In this document: positions 12,823-23,645 of the stretch, piece by piece | How positions within the stretch are numbered: position 1 is the stretch's first letter | Layout of the letters: every line of letters begins with the position of its first letter | Assembly (NCBI GenBank): GCA_025504975.1 | Contig: JANUWI010000012.1 | Location: 434,001-498,000, forward strand | Origin: Plenodomus lindquistii | Taxonomy: Eukaryota > Ascomycota > Dothideomycetes > Pleosporales > Leptosphaeriaceae | Length of the DNA stretch: 64,000 nucleotides | Reading direction: 5' to 3' | The notes under the pieces: generated by a model | What the model saw: the letters and a program-made list of their open reading frames with translations, nothing else | What the model was told of the DNA's origin: nothing | Databases searched by the model: none | Program-made: the position numbers and the translations under genes

Positions 12823-12960
12823 ACATCTCCTATACCTACACCTACACCTAACACAAATTGCACATCAACATGAAATCGCGTCTACAACACAACAGTAGTC
12901 TCCGAGCGATCTGTGAATGTAAAGGTGAAGTTACGATTGGATAGGTAGTAGCGTCTCCTC

Positions 12961-12990
12961 TATTCTATTCTATTCTACTCTACTCTACTC
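12961..12990. repeat. Pentanucleotide repeat (TATTC)3(TACTC)3
   Basis: Three TATTC units followed by three TACTC units; the end of the array overlaps the stop codon of the minus-strand gene that ends at 12985. Confidence 0.8.
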
Positions 12991-13918
12991 TTCATCTAAC
13001 CCCTTGATTGGTTTCTCCTCCACAATCCGTCTCTCAAGACTACACCTCAACACGCGCTTCAATTTCCCCACTCCAAACTCCTTCAACGCATCATCATCCT
13101 TATCCCAATACACAGCCCATCCATACCCGCCCCTCTCCTCCTCCACAGCAACAAGGCACTCCTCTCCATCCAGCGTAATCCCCTGTTCATCCTCCGTCCA
13201 GTCCCACGGGCCTATTGTGTGTTTCTTAGCTTCCGAGCGCGATCCGTAGCGCAGTTCGCGCGTGCGCGTGTCGGCGTAGAGCCAGTTGAGTTTGGGCTTT
13301 GCGGTGCTTTTAGATGTCGAGGCTGAGGAGGAGGAGGATTTTGAAGGCGGAGAAGGGGGAATGGTGGTGACGAGGCCGAGGATTGGCGCGGCGGGTATGG
13401 GGCGGTGCGGGAGGTCTTCGTTTGGGAAGGGGAGGTAGAAGCCTGTGAATGGGTGGGGGCGGGGGCCGCCGTCTGGATCGTCGGCTGGGAGGCGGGTTTT
13501 GGGGTCTTTGGGCCAGAGGCGGATCTATGTGGTGTGGGATGTTAGGTACATTGTGTTTTGACATTGTGGGGCTTATTTGTACCTTTCCGTCTTCCAAGAC
13601 TACAATTGCGCCGTTGACTTCATCCTTCTTTTTCGACTGCGCGTCGCAGAATACATCTAGGTAGAATTCCTCTTGTCGCTCTTCAGCCTCTGCCTCTTCG
13701 TCTAGCAGGCGCTGCTGGTGGACGGCCTCGTTCGCGCCAATGGAAATTGGGATTCCGGCTAGTGTGAGCGCGTACATGTTAGTCGGGTTCACGCGATTGC
13801 GCAAGTGTGCAGTGACTGGGGTGGATCTTGTGTATTGAAGACATTGTTTTGCGGCGCAAGACCAAGCAAGGTTGTTGATGCTGCGGAGTTGGCTGGGATT
13901 AAAGTGCGATGGTGTCAT
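12985..13918 (-). CDS. Conserved fungal hypothetical protein
   Basis: Two exons on the minus strand (13918-13583, then 13524-12985) give 291 aa. No family recognised. The N-terminal third contains INNLAW and MYALTLAGIPISIGA followed by an acidic coiled stretch (LLDEEAEAEERQEEF). Exon 2 begins IRLWPKDPKTRLPADD, has a Ser-rich low-complexity run, then NWLYADTRTRELRYG, KKHTIGPWDWTEDE and ECLVAVEEERGGYGWAVYWD. The last part (W-rich beta strands) looks like a conserved fold of the kind seen in uncharacterised Pezizomycotina proteins. The intron 13525-13582 is canonical. An alternative start at the Met of MYALTL would remove 47 residues. Unknown function; probably cytosolic. Confidence 0.7.
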
Positions 13919-14009
13919 AGGTTGCGCGACTGTGGAGCTGCGCCTCGGCTGGAGTTGCCGTGGCTGCTGTCAACCTCCAATGTTCCATCCTGAGTCCATC
14001 TCCTGGGTA

Positions 14010-15265
14010 TTACTCCATCCTGGCTTCAGCGACTTGTGTCACACGGTCCACTTGCTGCTTCTTGGATGGGTTGTACTCCTCCGACATTCTCCAGCAACGA
14101 TACAGTTCATCCGACCACCTGTCTTCGGCGCGCAAGCCTTGCTTGAGGAATCCGTAGTCTTCGAAGTCGACAATGTAACTAACAAGTAAATTAGCATGCG
14201 ATGATAGCAATCAGGTCATGCCAGCATACCATTTGCTCTGAGATTCGTCCCACAGCAGGTTTTCCAAGGTGCAATCATACGGAGCGATCCGACACTTGAA
14301 AACTTCGCTGTATCCGAGTCAGAGGTCCTTGATTCGGAAGGAGAGGGCCTAGTTGACATACATAATAGCGTCCTTAAATGCCCTTCGAATCTCGTTCCTA
14401 GACTCCTTATCCTTCGCCCAAAACTTATTGTGATCAAGCTGTTCCCCTGGTACCTTGGTCATGAGGATAAAGATCGTGTAGCCCTTGGGCATGGCACGTT
14501 CGTTGTCAACTCCCTTACGCGTGAACTCAGCATAGCTGTCGATGAGATGAGGGGAGCTTGTGTATTGGTTTTCCTGTAGAATTTCCAAAGATTTGATTTC
14601 CTCGATGGTGTACTTGTGCGGTTCCGTTGTTGGTTCGAAGGCCTTTTTGAATAAGGCGTGCGCATTGGTTGCGTCTTCCTTGAAGTTGGCCCGATCCCCA
14701 GGCTCACTGCAGTTCAGCTTCCGGTCACAATTCATTTTGTGCTGGAGGAAGAAGAAGGCGCTCCCCAGAGTGCCAACAACCCTACCGCATGTCAGACTCA
14801 CCAGTGCGCGGTTCGGTGCGACGATATTTACTGGTACTTGACCTTGATGACAGCCTGTTTGTTCTTCACTCCGGCGAAGCGATTTTGAGGATCGTGGGTG
14901 CATTCAGCCAGGAAGATCTGTCTGGCCTCAAAAGGCGGCTCGCTCTGCTGTTGTTTGACTTCCGGGAGCGCCTTCTTCAGCCTCTAGACATCACCGTCCG
15001 CGAATCGAACCTCTCTGTTGAGCCACCCGCGCATCTTTGACTGCTCAGCAATCGTGTCACCGTTAGGAATTGTCGGCGCCTTTAGGGCCTTTGGCGCAGT
15101 AACGGTCTGGTCGGGAGATGGCATGGGTTTGGCGATTGGGTGTGCGAATGTTCTGGGTCGAGCGATGTTGGTAAGAGGGACGGCGGTGGTCGGGCGTTGC
15201 ATTTCTTGGGGTCTAAAAGCTCCAACCACTAGGCATCCATTTGGCCAATACAAACGCGCAGCCAT
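14010..15265 (-). pseudogene. Kinase-like gene A, interrupted by an in-frame TAG
   Basis: Four minus-strand exons (15265-14832, 14781-14362, 14307-14230, 14178-14010) align along their whole length with genes at 16836-15592 and 23646-24793, including all three intron positions. Landmarks: FADG, then PPFEARQIF, beta3 Lys in AVIKVKYQ, an alpha-C-like EEIKSLEIL, hinge-like GYTIFILMTKVPGE, a catalytic loop PYDCTLENLLW (Asp and Asn kept), and DFE in place of DFG. Exon 1 has TAG at 14984-14986, exactly where both paralogues have Trp. No Met follows the stop before the beta3 strand, so no obvious restart exists. A 43-nt intron over the stop is formally possible but would delete conserved FADG. I call it a pseudogene of a degenerate fungal kinase-like family. 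Confidence 0.7.
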
Positions 15266-15591
15266 CCTGTGGGAAACCTAGGAATGCCTCGTTGTTGATC
15301 ACCATGTGGGTTCACAAAGTTAGTATTGCATTCGACCGGTCTCGTCTAGCCGCCTCTCATTGCCCGTTTGATGGCATTCTCACTTAAAGCACAAGTCTTT
15401 ACTAATACAATGATTTTCATCTGATGTCAAATTTCTACACAAAGCTTCGCCTGGTATTAGAAGTAGTCGCTGATGTTCCGTCGCATCTCACTTGATCAAC
15501 TAGCACGAATTTCTCGGACCTCGTAACACCAACATGAAGCACCAGTGCCCCGGTCACTCATCAAGCCTCTCCACTGTTCTCAGGAGCAAGT
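15266..15591. other. Spacer between kinase-like genes A and B
   Basis: 326 nt with no gene; it serves as upstream region of A and downstream region of B. Confidence 0.6.
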
Positions 15592-16836
15592 CTAATTGGC
15601 ATCAGGCTTGCACTCTTCTGCGATGCGCCACCAGCGGTAGTAGTCATCCGTCCACGTCTTCCTCCCCACCCTCGTCTCCTCAACAACGTCGTATTGTTCG
15701 AAGTCAGCAAGGTAACTGGATAGATAGTTAGCTTCTGGTTTCATGCTCAAAGTGGCGTGTTTTTCTCACCATTTACGCTCTGCACCATTCCAAATGAGGT
15801 CGCTCATCTTGGTGCTCTGAGGTACGATCCTAGACTCCCACAGGTCGCTGCTCAAATGTTACCAATCTGACCTGAAGCAATGAAAGCAGTACTTACATCA
15901 TAGCGTCTTTGAAACTATGTCGAACATCTTCCCGCGTCTCTTCGTCCATGTTCCAGAATGTCTCTTTACTCAAGGCTTCTCCCGGAAGCTTGGTCATGAG
16001 CATGAACACGGCGTATCCCCCAGGCATTGCCTTGTCGTCGACATCGTCCCGAACATCATTTACCGCGACATCCAGTAGGTGAGGCGCGTGCGCAGAATTC
16101 AGGTCAGTGAGATGCTTCAGTGCATTGATTTCGATCTTCGTGTCTTCGTGCAGAGAGAGAGCCGGTTCCAAAGCATGTAGTAACAAGCATTGGGCGAGTT
16201 CTTTTTCCTCTACCGCCTTTTCGTGGGCTTGTAAGGTACGTGTTCTCCAGGGCTTGGCCTTGTTCGAGATTTGCGCAAGTTGTCTTCCACAGTTTTCATT
16301 GTACTGCCAGAAAAAGAAAGTGCTCTTGTCAGTACCTCGGACTCTGTCTAATGTAAGTATCGTGGACTGGTACGTGGTGGTTTGTCGACTTACTGATATT
16401 TGACCTTGATCACAGCTTCTTTGTGCTCCGCATACTTCTTGTCTGGGTCTTCTACACAAACAGATGCGAAAACCTGGCTAGCCTCGAATGGCGGTGTGGC
16501 TTGCTGATACTTCACGGGAGACAACGCTCGCGATAGTTCCCAGCGTGAACCATCCGCAAAGGTGAGCTCGACACCCTCGTATGTTTGTGAGCCAAGGCAG
16601 TCGTCTTCATCGCCTGAAGCGCTTTCGTCGGCGACCGTGTCGTCCTGATCTGCCTCACACGCGTTGCATTTGGTGTCAAACACAGGGCCAGGCTCCAGCA
16701 CCTCTTTGATAGACATGTGATCTTCCGTCGCGACGTTGGGTCCAGCAGTGTTGGTATCGCAAGAGAAGGCCGGCGGATGCATGACGCCAGATGCTCCTTT
16801 GTTGGGAGTGGAGCGTATGACAATTGTTTCGGGCAT
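15592..16836 (-). CDS. Kinase-like protein B (probable pseudokinase)
   Basis: Four minus-strand exons (16836-16394, 16343-15897, 15847-15770, 15715-15592) give 363 aa with introns of about 49-54 nt. Acidic N-terminus (SGDEDDCLG), then FADGSRW, FEASQVF, beta3 Lys144 in AVIKVKYQ, helix EINALKHL, HAPHLLDV, and MPGGYAVFMLMTKLPGE. The catalytic-loop equivalent reads PQSTKMSDLIW: the Asp and Asn of HRDxxxxN are Ser and Asp, while DFE follows in CYLADFEQYD. This should abolish phosphotransfer. The acceptor of intron 1 was set to give YQVRGTDKS, which aligns with A's YQVVGTLGS. It faces the nuclease-like gene at 17422 across 585 nt. Related in style to the divergent fungal-type kinases often found in expanded, fast-evolving families; exact family not certain. 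Confidence 0.68.
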
Positions 16837-17421
16837 TGCAGCGATCGGTTGTAGACAGAGGTCGAGGGTTCCTGTGAGCGAAATACAGTACTAGGTCGTG
16901 CGGGTGGGAGCAAACGCAACCACACGTGCCAACCACGCTAGCGCCGAACGTCACTATCTTCCCTCAATATTCACACATCACAAACTTTTTAAAAAATTCT
17001 TCATAAGTTCGGTGTTACGTGTAGTTGTCGTGGCTCTCACACTATAGGCTTGAGTTCCAGACGCACTCCGCTTCGTCTTAGTATCATGATATCATGTTCG
17101 TATTTAAACATACCATATCGTGCCTACCTAAGGTAGGTCTGGATCTGGGACGTCAATTACAGTGCCACATACCAGTAAGCCTGTCTGTTCACACATATGA
17201 CCTCGTGACAGGCTTCAACAGTTTGTTCGAAGGTGGATCCCCACTAAAAATTGCTCTAGCCATGCACGTCCTGGTGAATAGCTTTCACCTGGATACTACT
17301 GGACCGTGCTTCTCTGCCTATTCGCCCTCCATGGGTGCTTAAAGAGATCATTTCATCACCCCGACCTTTTGGTGTCACCCATAGCAACCATCAAACACCC
17401 CAAGTGCCTACTTGCCGCGAT
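16837..17421. other. Shared divergent upstream region of genes B and D
   Basis: 585 nt between the start codons of a minus-strand kinase-like gene and a plus-strand nuclease-like gene. No ORF of note; a short TTTAAAAAA run at about 16988 may act as a TATA element. Confidence 0.5.
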
Positions 17422-18771
17422 ATGGCTGGGAACGACGCCAAACCGCTGGACACCCAGAAACCTCTACCCGCCCACTTCCTCAATCCCGCCGAGCTTCTCT
17501 GTGCGCCGCTACCGGACTTACGCATAAGTGAGGAAGCCGTCGATAGAGCGCCAGCCGTCAAGTGCTACTATGACGGTCTCCTAGGCCATTGGCCGAATTT
17601 CCTGGAGGACGCCCTAGACTTCTTCCGTGACAAACGGACACAGACCACGTTCGAGCGCTGTTCGAGAGTTCCTGTGTACATGTCAAGCTCTATTGAAGAA
17701 CTCAACGGCAAGGCCATGACTAGTGAACTGCTCTTCCAAGGCGCAGAGATTTCACTCTCTGGACGGTTCTCGCAAAATGTTCTCGCAGTAGTCACTCACG
17801 TTGTGGCAACTCTTACCACCGAAGAACACGGAAAAGATGATCACAATGACTTCCTACCCAAGGAACTGGGCTTTGGTGATGCCAAAATTATAAAGAAGAG
17901 CTCCCGTGTTGACAATCAGGAACCAGATGTGGTCTTGAAGCTGCCTTTAGCCACGGAAAACCAAATTCGCTTAGTGGGCGAACTGAAGTTTTGTGTAACT
18001 GTCGACCTTGAAATGATGGTCTACCAAGCACATGTCAAAGAGGAGACAAACCTCTTCCGCGGCATTCTCGGTAAGTGTGCTCAACGCCATCCCCGGAAGA
18101 TGACCGCCTAACAGAAAGAAGGCCAGATTGTAGCATACATGCGTGGGCGAAGACTAAATTACGGGTTCATCTCGAACTATAATCAGACAGTGTTCTTGAA
18201 AGTGGGACTCGACAGTACCAGGAAGCATCCGAAAATCTTTTACTCCAGTTGTATCTCCCACAACGTCTCAACTCTTGCCATGGGTCCAAAGGATCTTAGC
18301 GTACGACTAGCAATGTTCTACATGGTATTCCTGACCAGTTCGCCCTCGTCTTCAGGTTGGAAAATGTCGGAAGCGACGTACAAGGCTACGTCTGACTGGG
18401 TTAAAGTCAACAAGTCGCTCCTACCGGTCTCCTCGCCCGATGGAGTTGGGAGGAGCCCAAGCTCACGGATTCCACGTCCATCTCCAAATCCAGGCTTGAG
18501 CATCCCGCTGTCATCACCAAGCCCCAGCAGTATTCTGCCTCGCGTGAATCAGCCTCGAAGGTCGACCAGGAATCTACTTTCGATCAATTCACAAAGCGCA
18601 TTACCGGGATATGGCCTCACGATGCCACTCCACTCGGACACAAGACGGCCACCTTCGCGTAGACGGCCAGTTCCTCAAACACCAGTGCGGACGAAGAACA
18701 CTTCTATGACGGCAGACAAGGCGAAGGCGGCAGACATGGCGAGAGGCACAGACATGGTGAAGAAGCAGTAG
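17422..18771 (+). CDS. PD-(D/E)XK nuclease-fold-like protein D
   Basis: Two exons (17422-18070, 18122-18771) give 432 aa. The first in-frame ATG is at 17422. Residues 50-190 have the order expected of a restriction-endonuclease-like core: FLEDALDFFRD, EISLSGRFSQNV (possible motif I Glu), EPDVVLKL (Asp169), then VGELKF (Glu187, Lys189). After the phase-1 intron comes GQIVAYM (QxxxY-type motif) and RLNYGFISNYNQTVFLK. The last 110 residues are Pro/Ser/Arg-rich and disordered. Three paralogues (F, E, G) share the layout and the intron position. Nuclease fold is inferred from motif order, not proven. The acceptor AAG at 18120-18121 is the one that keeps the paralogue frame. Confidence 0.68.
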
Positions 18772-19962
18772 GCTGTTTGAGAGCCTGCTATCTTTCTCTG
18801 ATAGTACCTGGTGCATTACGATCAAGGTTGAGGTGGTTGAACTCGTTGAAGTACGCTGGGATACAGATCGAAAACGCTTCTCCGGACATTGCATAATGGT
18901 GTGTGCTCGTAGGAACATTGTTCATCTGCTCAAATGAAGCGATGAATGACAGAGTACCTCCAGGCATACTCAAATCGCAAGGTCAGATGCTCGATTCGAG
19001 TCCACCGCTTTCAAGGCGCTGTCCAACTGCTTTGCGACACAAGGGCCTAAATTCGCGGCGATTAGAAGCTACCCTGAGGCTTTTCCCCCAAAGTTCTGAT
19101 AGATTATACGATAGCTCGAAATCTTCGAGCCATTTCTTGTAGGCTGGCGCTGCATGCTTGAGTCGCATGTAACGCGGGCTTTCGCACCATCATTCTGGGA
19201 AATGAATTCGTCTTACGAATATTTGTAGCTAGCATTACTTTCATATGTATGATTGAAAACGATTCAACAAGTGGCTTTGACGAGTACATGATGATGCGAT
19301 TGATACTCGTGTGACCAATCTGAACTTTTTGGAAGGGAATGCTGTGATGTTAACAAGCAATGGAGAACGAGCGTATATTTGAGTAAGAAAGATTGACGTA
19401 AAATTGATGAAAGCTCTTTGAGAGGTGAAAGAGTTGAGTAGCTGTATTAGTGAAGTTCTGCGCTGTAGTGCTGGTGAGCTATGGGGAGTCAAAGGATAGT
19501 TATCTAGCTTATCGTGAAGCCATTTACGGGAGTCAATGGACGTACCAAGTTCTTTCATATTGGACGGTATTTGTTGCATTTTCTATTCGCATGACGCACT
19601 ACTACTAGATTATGCCTCATCTCATGTTTTGGCTTGACAATGATGCCTGCTTTGTAGTTCTCTGAGGTTTCCCAACCATAGGTAGAGGGTTTACACAGCG
19701 CCTGTGTGGTACAAGCCGCAAAATTGAGCGCATTCCATCTCCGAACGCATAAACGCACACAGATATCCGGGGAAATATCGACCGTGTTCACCCTGGGAAA
19801 GCGCTCATCGTTCCTTGGACCGGCGCGCAAGCCGCCTTAGCTGGTAACTCTTATAGCCTCTAGTGATCTACCCAACTTCCTGGGCATGTGTGTCGGAGTA
19901 TGGATCCCCGTGACAGCTTCCGATACTTAATTCGTACAAAGGCACTTGCCAGTCTCCGCGCC
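18772..19962. other. 1.2 kb between convergent genes D and F
   Basis: No intact gene. The minus frame near 18800-18970 ends in residues resembling the PGSIRE segment of gene F, and the minus frame near 19100-19145 contains KKWLEDFEL reminiscent of the kinase-like family, but order and spacing do not fit a simple copy. Confidence 0.45.
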
Positions 19963-20972
19963 CTAGACATCAGGACAGACCGGCGCTGGGATGCGAGTCC
20001 ATGTGTGCTTGGAAATGGTGCTGGGGTCAAAAGACCACGCATGAGGATCGGGGTGCGATGTCCTATGGATGAGATAGAGTAGGCCCAGGCGTACGCTAAT
20101 CCGCTGTAGATTAGCTTCTGTGGAATCGCTGGTCACAGTATTGGTGCGTGGCACCGGCTTCGAGTACAGGAGCGAGGGGTGGCCAGATTCTGAATGGACA
20201 ATCTTCAAGAACACAGTATCGACATAGCTTGTGACGAGACCGAAGCGGGTACCGCGCTCTCGCATGATGCCTGCTATCTTTCCTATCTGAAGTCAGGTGG
20301 GTACATAATGAATGCCTTTGAGACCAGCTTACCGAACATTTCTCGTATTGACCCGGGCTTTTGTGAGTCCATCGCTTGCCACTCATCGGTAGTGATGGAG
20401 CAGTTACCACGATACTTCACACCCATGACAAGGCGATCATCTTTGCCATCACTGCGTCCGCCTGGATACATGGAAAAATTGTAAGGACTATCGCGAGCAC
20501 GGCACTCAATCTCTGCCACTTTCTTTATGGTCCGATCCCAGTGTATGGAAAGGACCTTGACATCATCTTTATCGACGTTGGAAGGATTCGGAGGGTCCGG
20601 TAGAGTATTCATTACCGACACCACTGGATCTACAACGTTGCCCAAAAGCTGTAAGCGAAGACCGACCTCGTTTGCGACTTCCGTGTTATTAAAGCGGAGA
20701 GCCGTGTTCAGTTTTGCGAGAGCTTCATAATCAGTATCTACGGGGATGTGACCGACACGCTCGAAAAGTTCTTGGATGGTTGGGTCATTGTAAAAGGACA
20801 GTGCTTCCGCATCGAATGTCTCCCATTCAGCCATCTCCCCAACAAAGATATCATGGCCCGCCCAGATGGTATCTGGTAAAGCAGCATAATCAAGGAAGAT
20901 GAGACCGCGTAGCGCACTGTTGATGGATCCGCGTGAGTTTAGAGCTGGCGATGGTGGTGCCTGTGCGGGCAT
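19963..20972 (-). CDS. PD-(D/E)XK-like protein F, active site degenerate
   Basis: Two minus-strand exons (20972-20333, 20282-19963) give 319 aa. Alignable end to end with E: FDAEALSFYND, EVGLRLQLLGNVV, then a region where E has PD..VGEMKF but F has LVMGVKY, so the acidic residues are lost and only the Lys remains. Exon 2 starts GKIAGIMRERGTRFGLVTSYVDTVFLK, cut here by the phase-1 intron, and ends with ISVRLGLLYLIHRTS and AWSFDP. Exon 1 is 640 nt, the same length as exon 1 of E. It is shorter than D because it lacks the Pro/Ser-rich tail. Divergent to E with 645 nt between starts. Probably a catalytically dead member. Confidence 0.68.
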
Positions 20973-21617
20973 TCTGACTTCGCGAAGTCGAGTGAACTAG
21001 TTGGACAGTTGTAAATGCTTGGTGATCGTGTGCGTTATTTAACCAACTTGCTGCTTGTCCCAGATTGCTCGAACGCTGTCACCTGTTAGCTCCTACTCAG
21101 CAATCACTACGTAAACTATGGTACTCAAATGGGCGGCTTGCTATTGTATCATCGAACACCAAACATGGGTCAAATCACCACAGATGAAGATAGGCTTTCG
21201 ATACCTAGCTAATGAGGTAGAGAAGGCCCGGACGTACGCTAGTCCGCTGCAGATTGAGTCTTGACCGCGCTACGATCGCTGGAGAACAGGGCCAGTCAGC
21301 TCTTACATCTGTTTTTACTTCAAAGAGAAAGTATCCATAGACTGTGACGTGATCCTGACATTCATTCACACGTGGGAATGCTAGTGTCACCGTGCTTGCT
21401 GCATCTTCTGGAACAGCACAAACATTCTATGGAATTGATTCGCATTGTATTGATCGCATCAACACTATGATATCAGCGCGCTAGTTTCGGAAGGCTCTTC
21501 TGGTATCTTAAATTCGAGCTGGATCCTGGTGTCGTCTTACCGTAGGCCACACCTTCTCTCAACATCCAATTCAAACATTTCAACACTAGGCACTACTTGT
21601 CTCAACCGTCACCACCC
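20973..21617. other. Shared upstream region of genes F and E
   Basis: 645 nt between two divergent paralogues; contains the decayed family fragment at about 21165-21300. Confidence 0.55.
21165..21300 (-). pseudogene. Relic of a PD-(D/E)XK-like paralogue (3' end)
   Basis: Nucleotide similarity to the 3' exon of gene F (about 20020-20150): both contain GGGTCAAA..ACCAC..ATGA and AGGCCC(A/G)G(G/A)CGTACGCTA in the same order. The minus frame reads LNLQRTSVRPGLLYLIS, matching F's ANLQRISVRLGLLYLIH. The rest of the gene is absent, so this is a truncated, mutated copy. Confidence 0.7.
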
Positions 21618-22792
21618 ATGTGTAAGCGACCAACGCGTATTCCGACTTTCAACCCGCTGAAGGTCATTGATGATAGGCTGCCCAATCTCATTCTCGGTCC
21701 TGCGAAAGAAATGACTTCTTCCTCCGCTTTGCGCGACGTTTACACAGGCCCTCTCAATGCATGGACAACCTTTATGGAAGATGTGTCATCATTTTACAAC
21801 GACCCAGTACTACAGTCAGCCTTTGATCGGACTGCACATGTGCCTTTGGATCACGACCCCGAAAAAATGGCTGAGCGATTCCCCAATTATGCAGGTCTGG
21901 AACATATTCAGGTTGGAGATGAAATGGGCGTACAATCACGTTTCATGGACAACGCTGTCGCGCGCGTGCTTGCCGTGATCAAGACTCTGTCAAGCCGAGA
22001 GTATTCCTCCAGAGCTGAGTTGCAGGAAGTTCGAAATCTACTCTTCACCGACAACTTAAGGGCTGGGACTGCTAAAATTGTTCCGGTAGAATCACGAGCA
22101 CAATGGGAGCCTGACATTGTGTTCAAAATTCCTGGGAAAGGTCAAGGCCAGCAGGTTCGCATCGTAGGAGAGATGAAGTTTTCTGGGACGTGCTCGATCA
22201 CATTATATTGGGGGAATCAGAAGTCGCAAAAGGCTGGTTCTATGCGTCAAATGTTCGGTCGGTGTTGTTGACGAATTGGCTTTGGGCTTGATCTGACCTT
22301 CAGATAGGACAAGTGGCCCGCGATATGCATGTAAGAGGTTGCCGCTTCGGCTTCGTATCAACTTATACCCAGACAGTCTTCTTGAAGATTATCCGACCGC
22401 AAGACCCAAGTCCTGCACTTCTCTACTCGTGCCCAATTGCGCACACGGATCGCGTGGTTCTCAATCCCAACAAGTCGTGCCTTCGACAAGTGAGCGTGCG
22501 GCTAGGGCTGTTGTACCTGGTGCATCGAGCATCCGAAAGCGATGTTAGCGCATGGTCGTTCGAACCAAAGCTCATCAAGAGACTTGATTGGACTAGGCAG
22601 GCGCCCAGTAATCGCGAAGGGATAGTGGACCATCGCACGTACGCCACACCTCGGAAACGCCAGAAGAAGTCTCCACCGAAGGAAGAAAAGAACATTAAAG
22701 AGGATGTGATGAAGGGGAAAGCAACTCAAACCATTGTACAAAGCCGCAATCCGGCTGACAAGCCTTATGAAAACCCTAACAGCTATTCCTGA
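21618..22792 (+). CDS. PD-(D/E)XK nuclease-fold-like protein E
   Basis: Two exons (21618-22257, 22308-22792) give 374 aa, starting at the first ATG. It keeps all landmarks: FMEDVSSFYND, EMGVQSRFMDNAV, EPDIVFKI (Asp166), IVGEMKF (Glu185, Lys187), CSITLYW, then after the phase-1 intron GQVARDMHVRGCRFGFVSTYTQTVFLK and VSVRLGLLYLVHRAS. The acceptor ATAG|GA matches gene F. The C-terminus is basic (KRQKKSPPKEEKNIKED), a possible nuclear localisation signal. With D it is the best candidate for an active family member. Family-level name is uncertain; a fold search would decide. Confidence 0.7.
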
Positions 22793-23645
22793 ACTCGATC
22801 TAGTCAGGAGCATATCACAGCCGTTATCTCCCTACTCCTGAGCGTGAAGTAGACCGGGTCACATGCACAGATATCAACGTTACTTTTTCTATATTCACCA
22901 GCGTCTCAAGCCTAGATAAGAAGTTCATAGCGGGATGTACCCACTGCGTAGCCTTGAGAGTGGTGTTTGTGTGTATGCTTCGAGACAGTTTTTGGTTCGT
23001 CAAGGGCTATCTCAGTCAAGATGAACTTAAAACAGTGTAATGCTTCATATATGGACGAATAAACTACTCTTGTTACATAATTATTGATCTACAACATTGG
23101 CAGCGAATATGCTTGGCTCTCCCCATGGAGGTGACTCGCGACGTGATGGACTAGAACCTGAGCAGCGTCCATGCGATTGTGCTTGTTCGTCTGCCAGAGA
23201 AATTCTTTGAGGATGACGCTCAGGGAACTCAGTGAGCGTCGAAACTGCAGTCAGTCATGAAAGCGCTTGCGGAGCTTGAATCGCATCAACGTTGGTATCC
23301 TATATCCTGATTATAGCACGATCTTGGGTTGTCAATGACACCTCGCTATGGTGAAGACCTGCAGTTGATTGGTGTGTACGTGTGAAGACGCAACATGACA
23401 GCTTGCCTGTGACGCGATGTTAAGTAGGTGCACAGGATCACATCGCTGAGCGCGGGTCTTTTGTCTTCACCTCGTGATAGCGCGACACATGGCGCCGCGC
23501 GCTAGCTTCTAATATTAGCTATCATATCATACTCGCGCACCCTGCCAACCTCAAAGTATCCTTTGTTTTTGCGCCGGGCCGTGAGACTGAATGCAGCTTC
23601 CTCATTCTTCATCGCGCTTTGACTCACGAATTAGTTCATTTAGCG
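22793..23645. other. Intergenic, 0.85 kb
   Basis: No ORF worth calling; upstream region of kinase-like gene C. Confidence 0.55.

Noticed and set aside
18788..19168. Minus-strand frames with MPGGTLSF, APGTIRE and KKWLEDFEL, reminiscent of the kinase-like and nuclease-like families
   Set aside because: Order on the strand is wrong for either family and similarity is limited to a few residues; too weak for a relic call.
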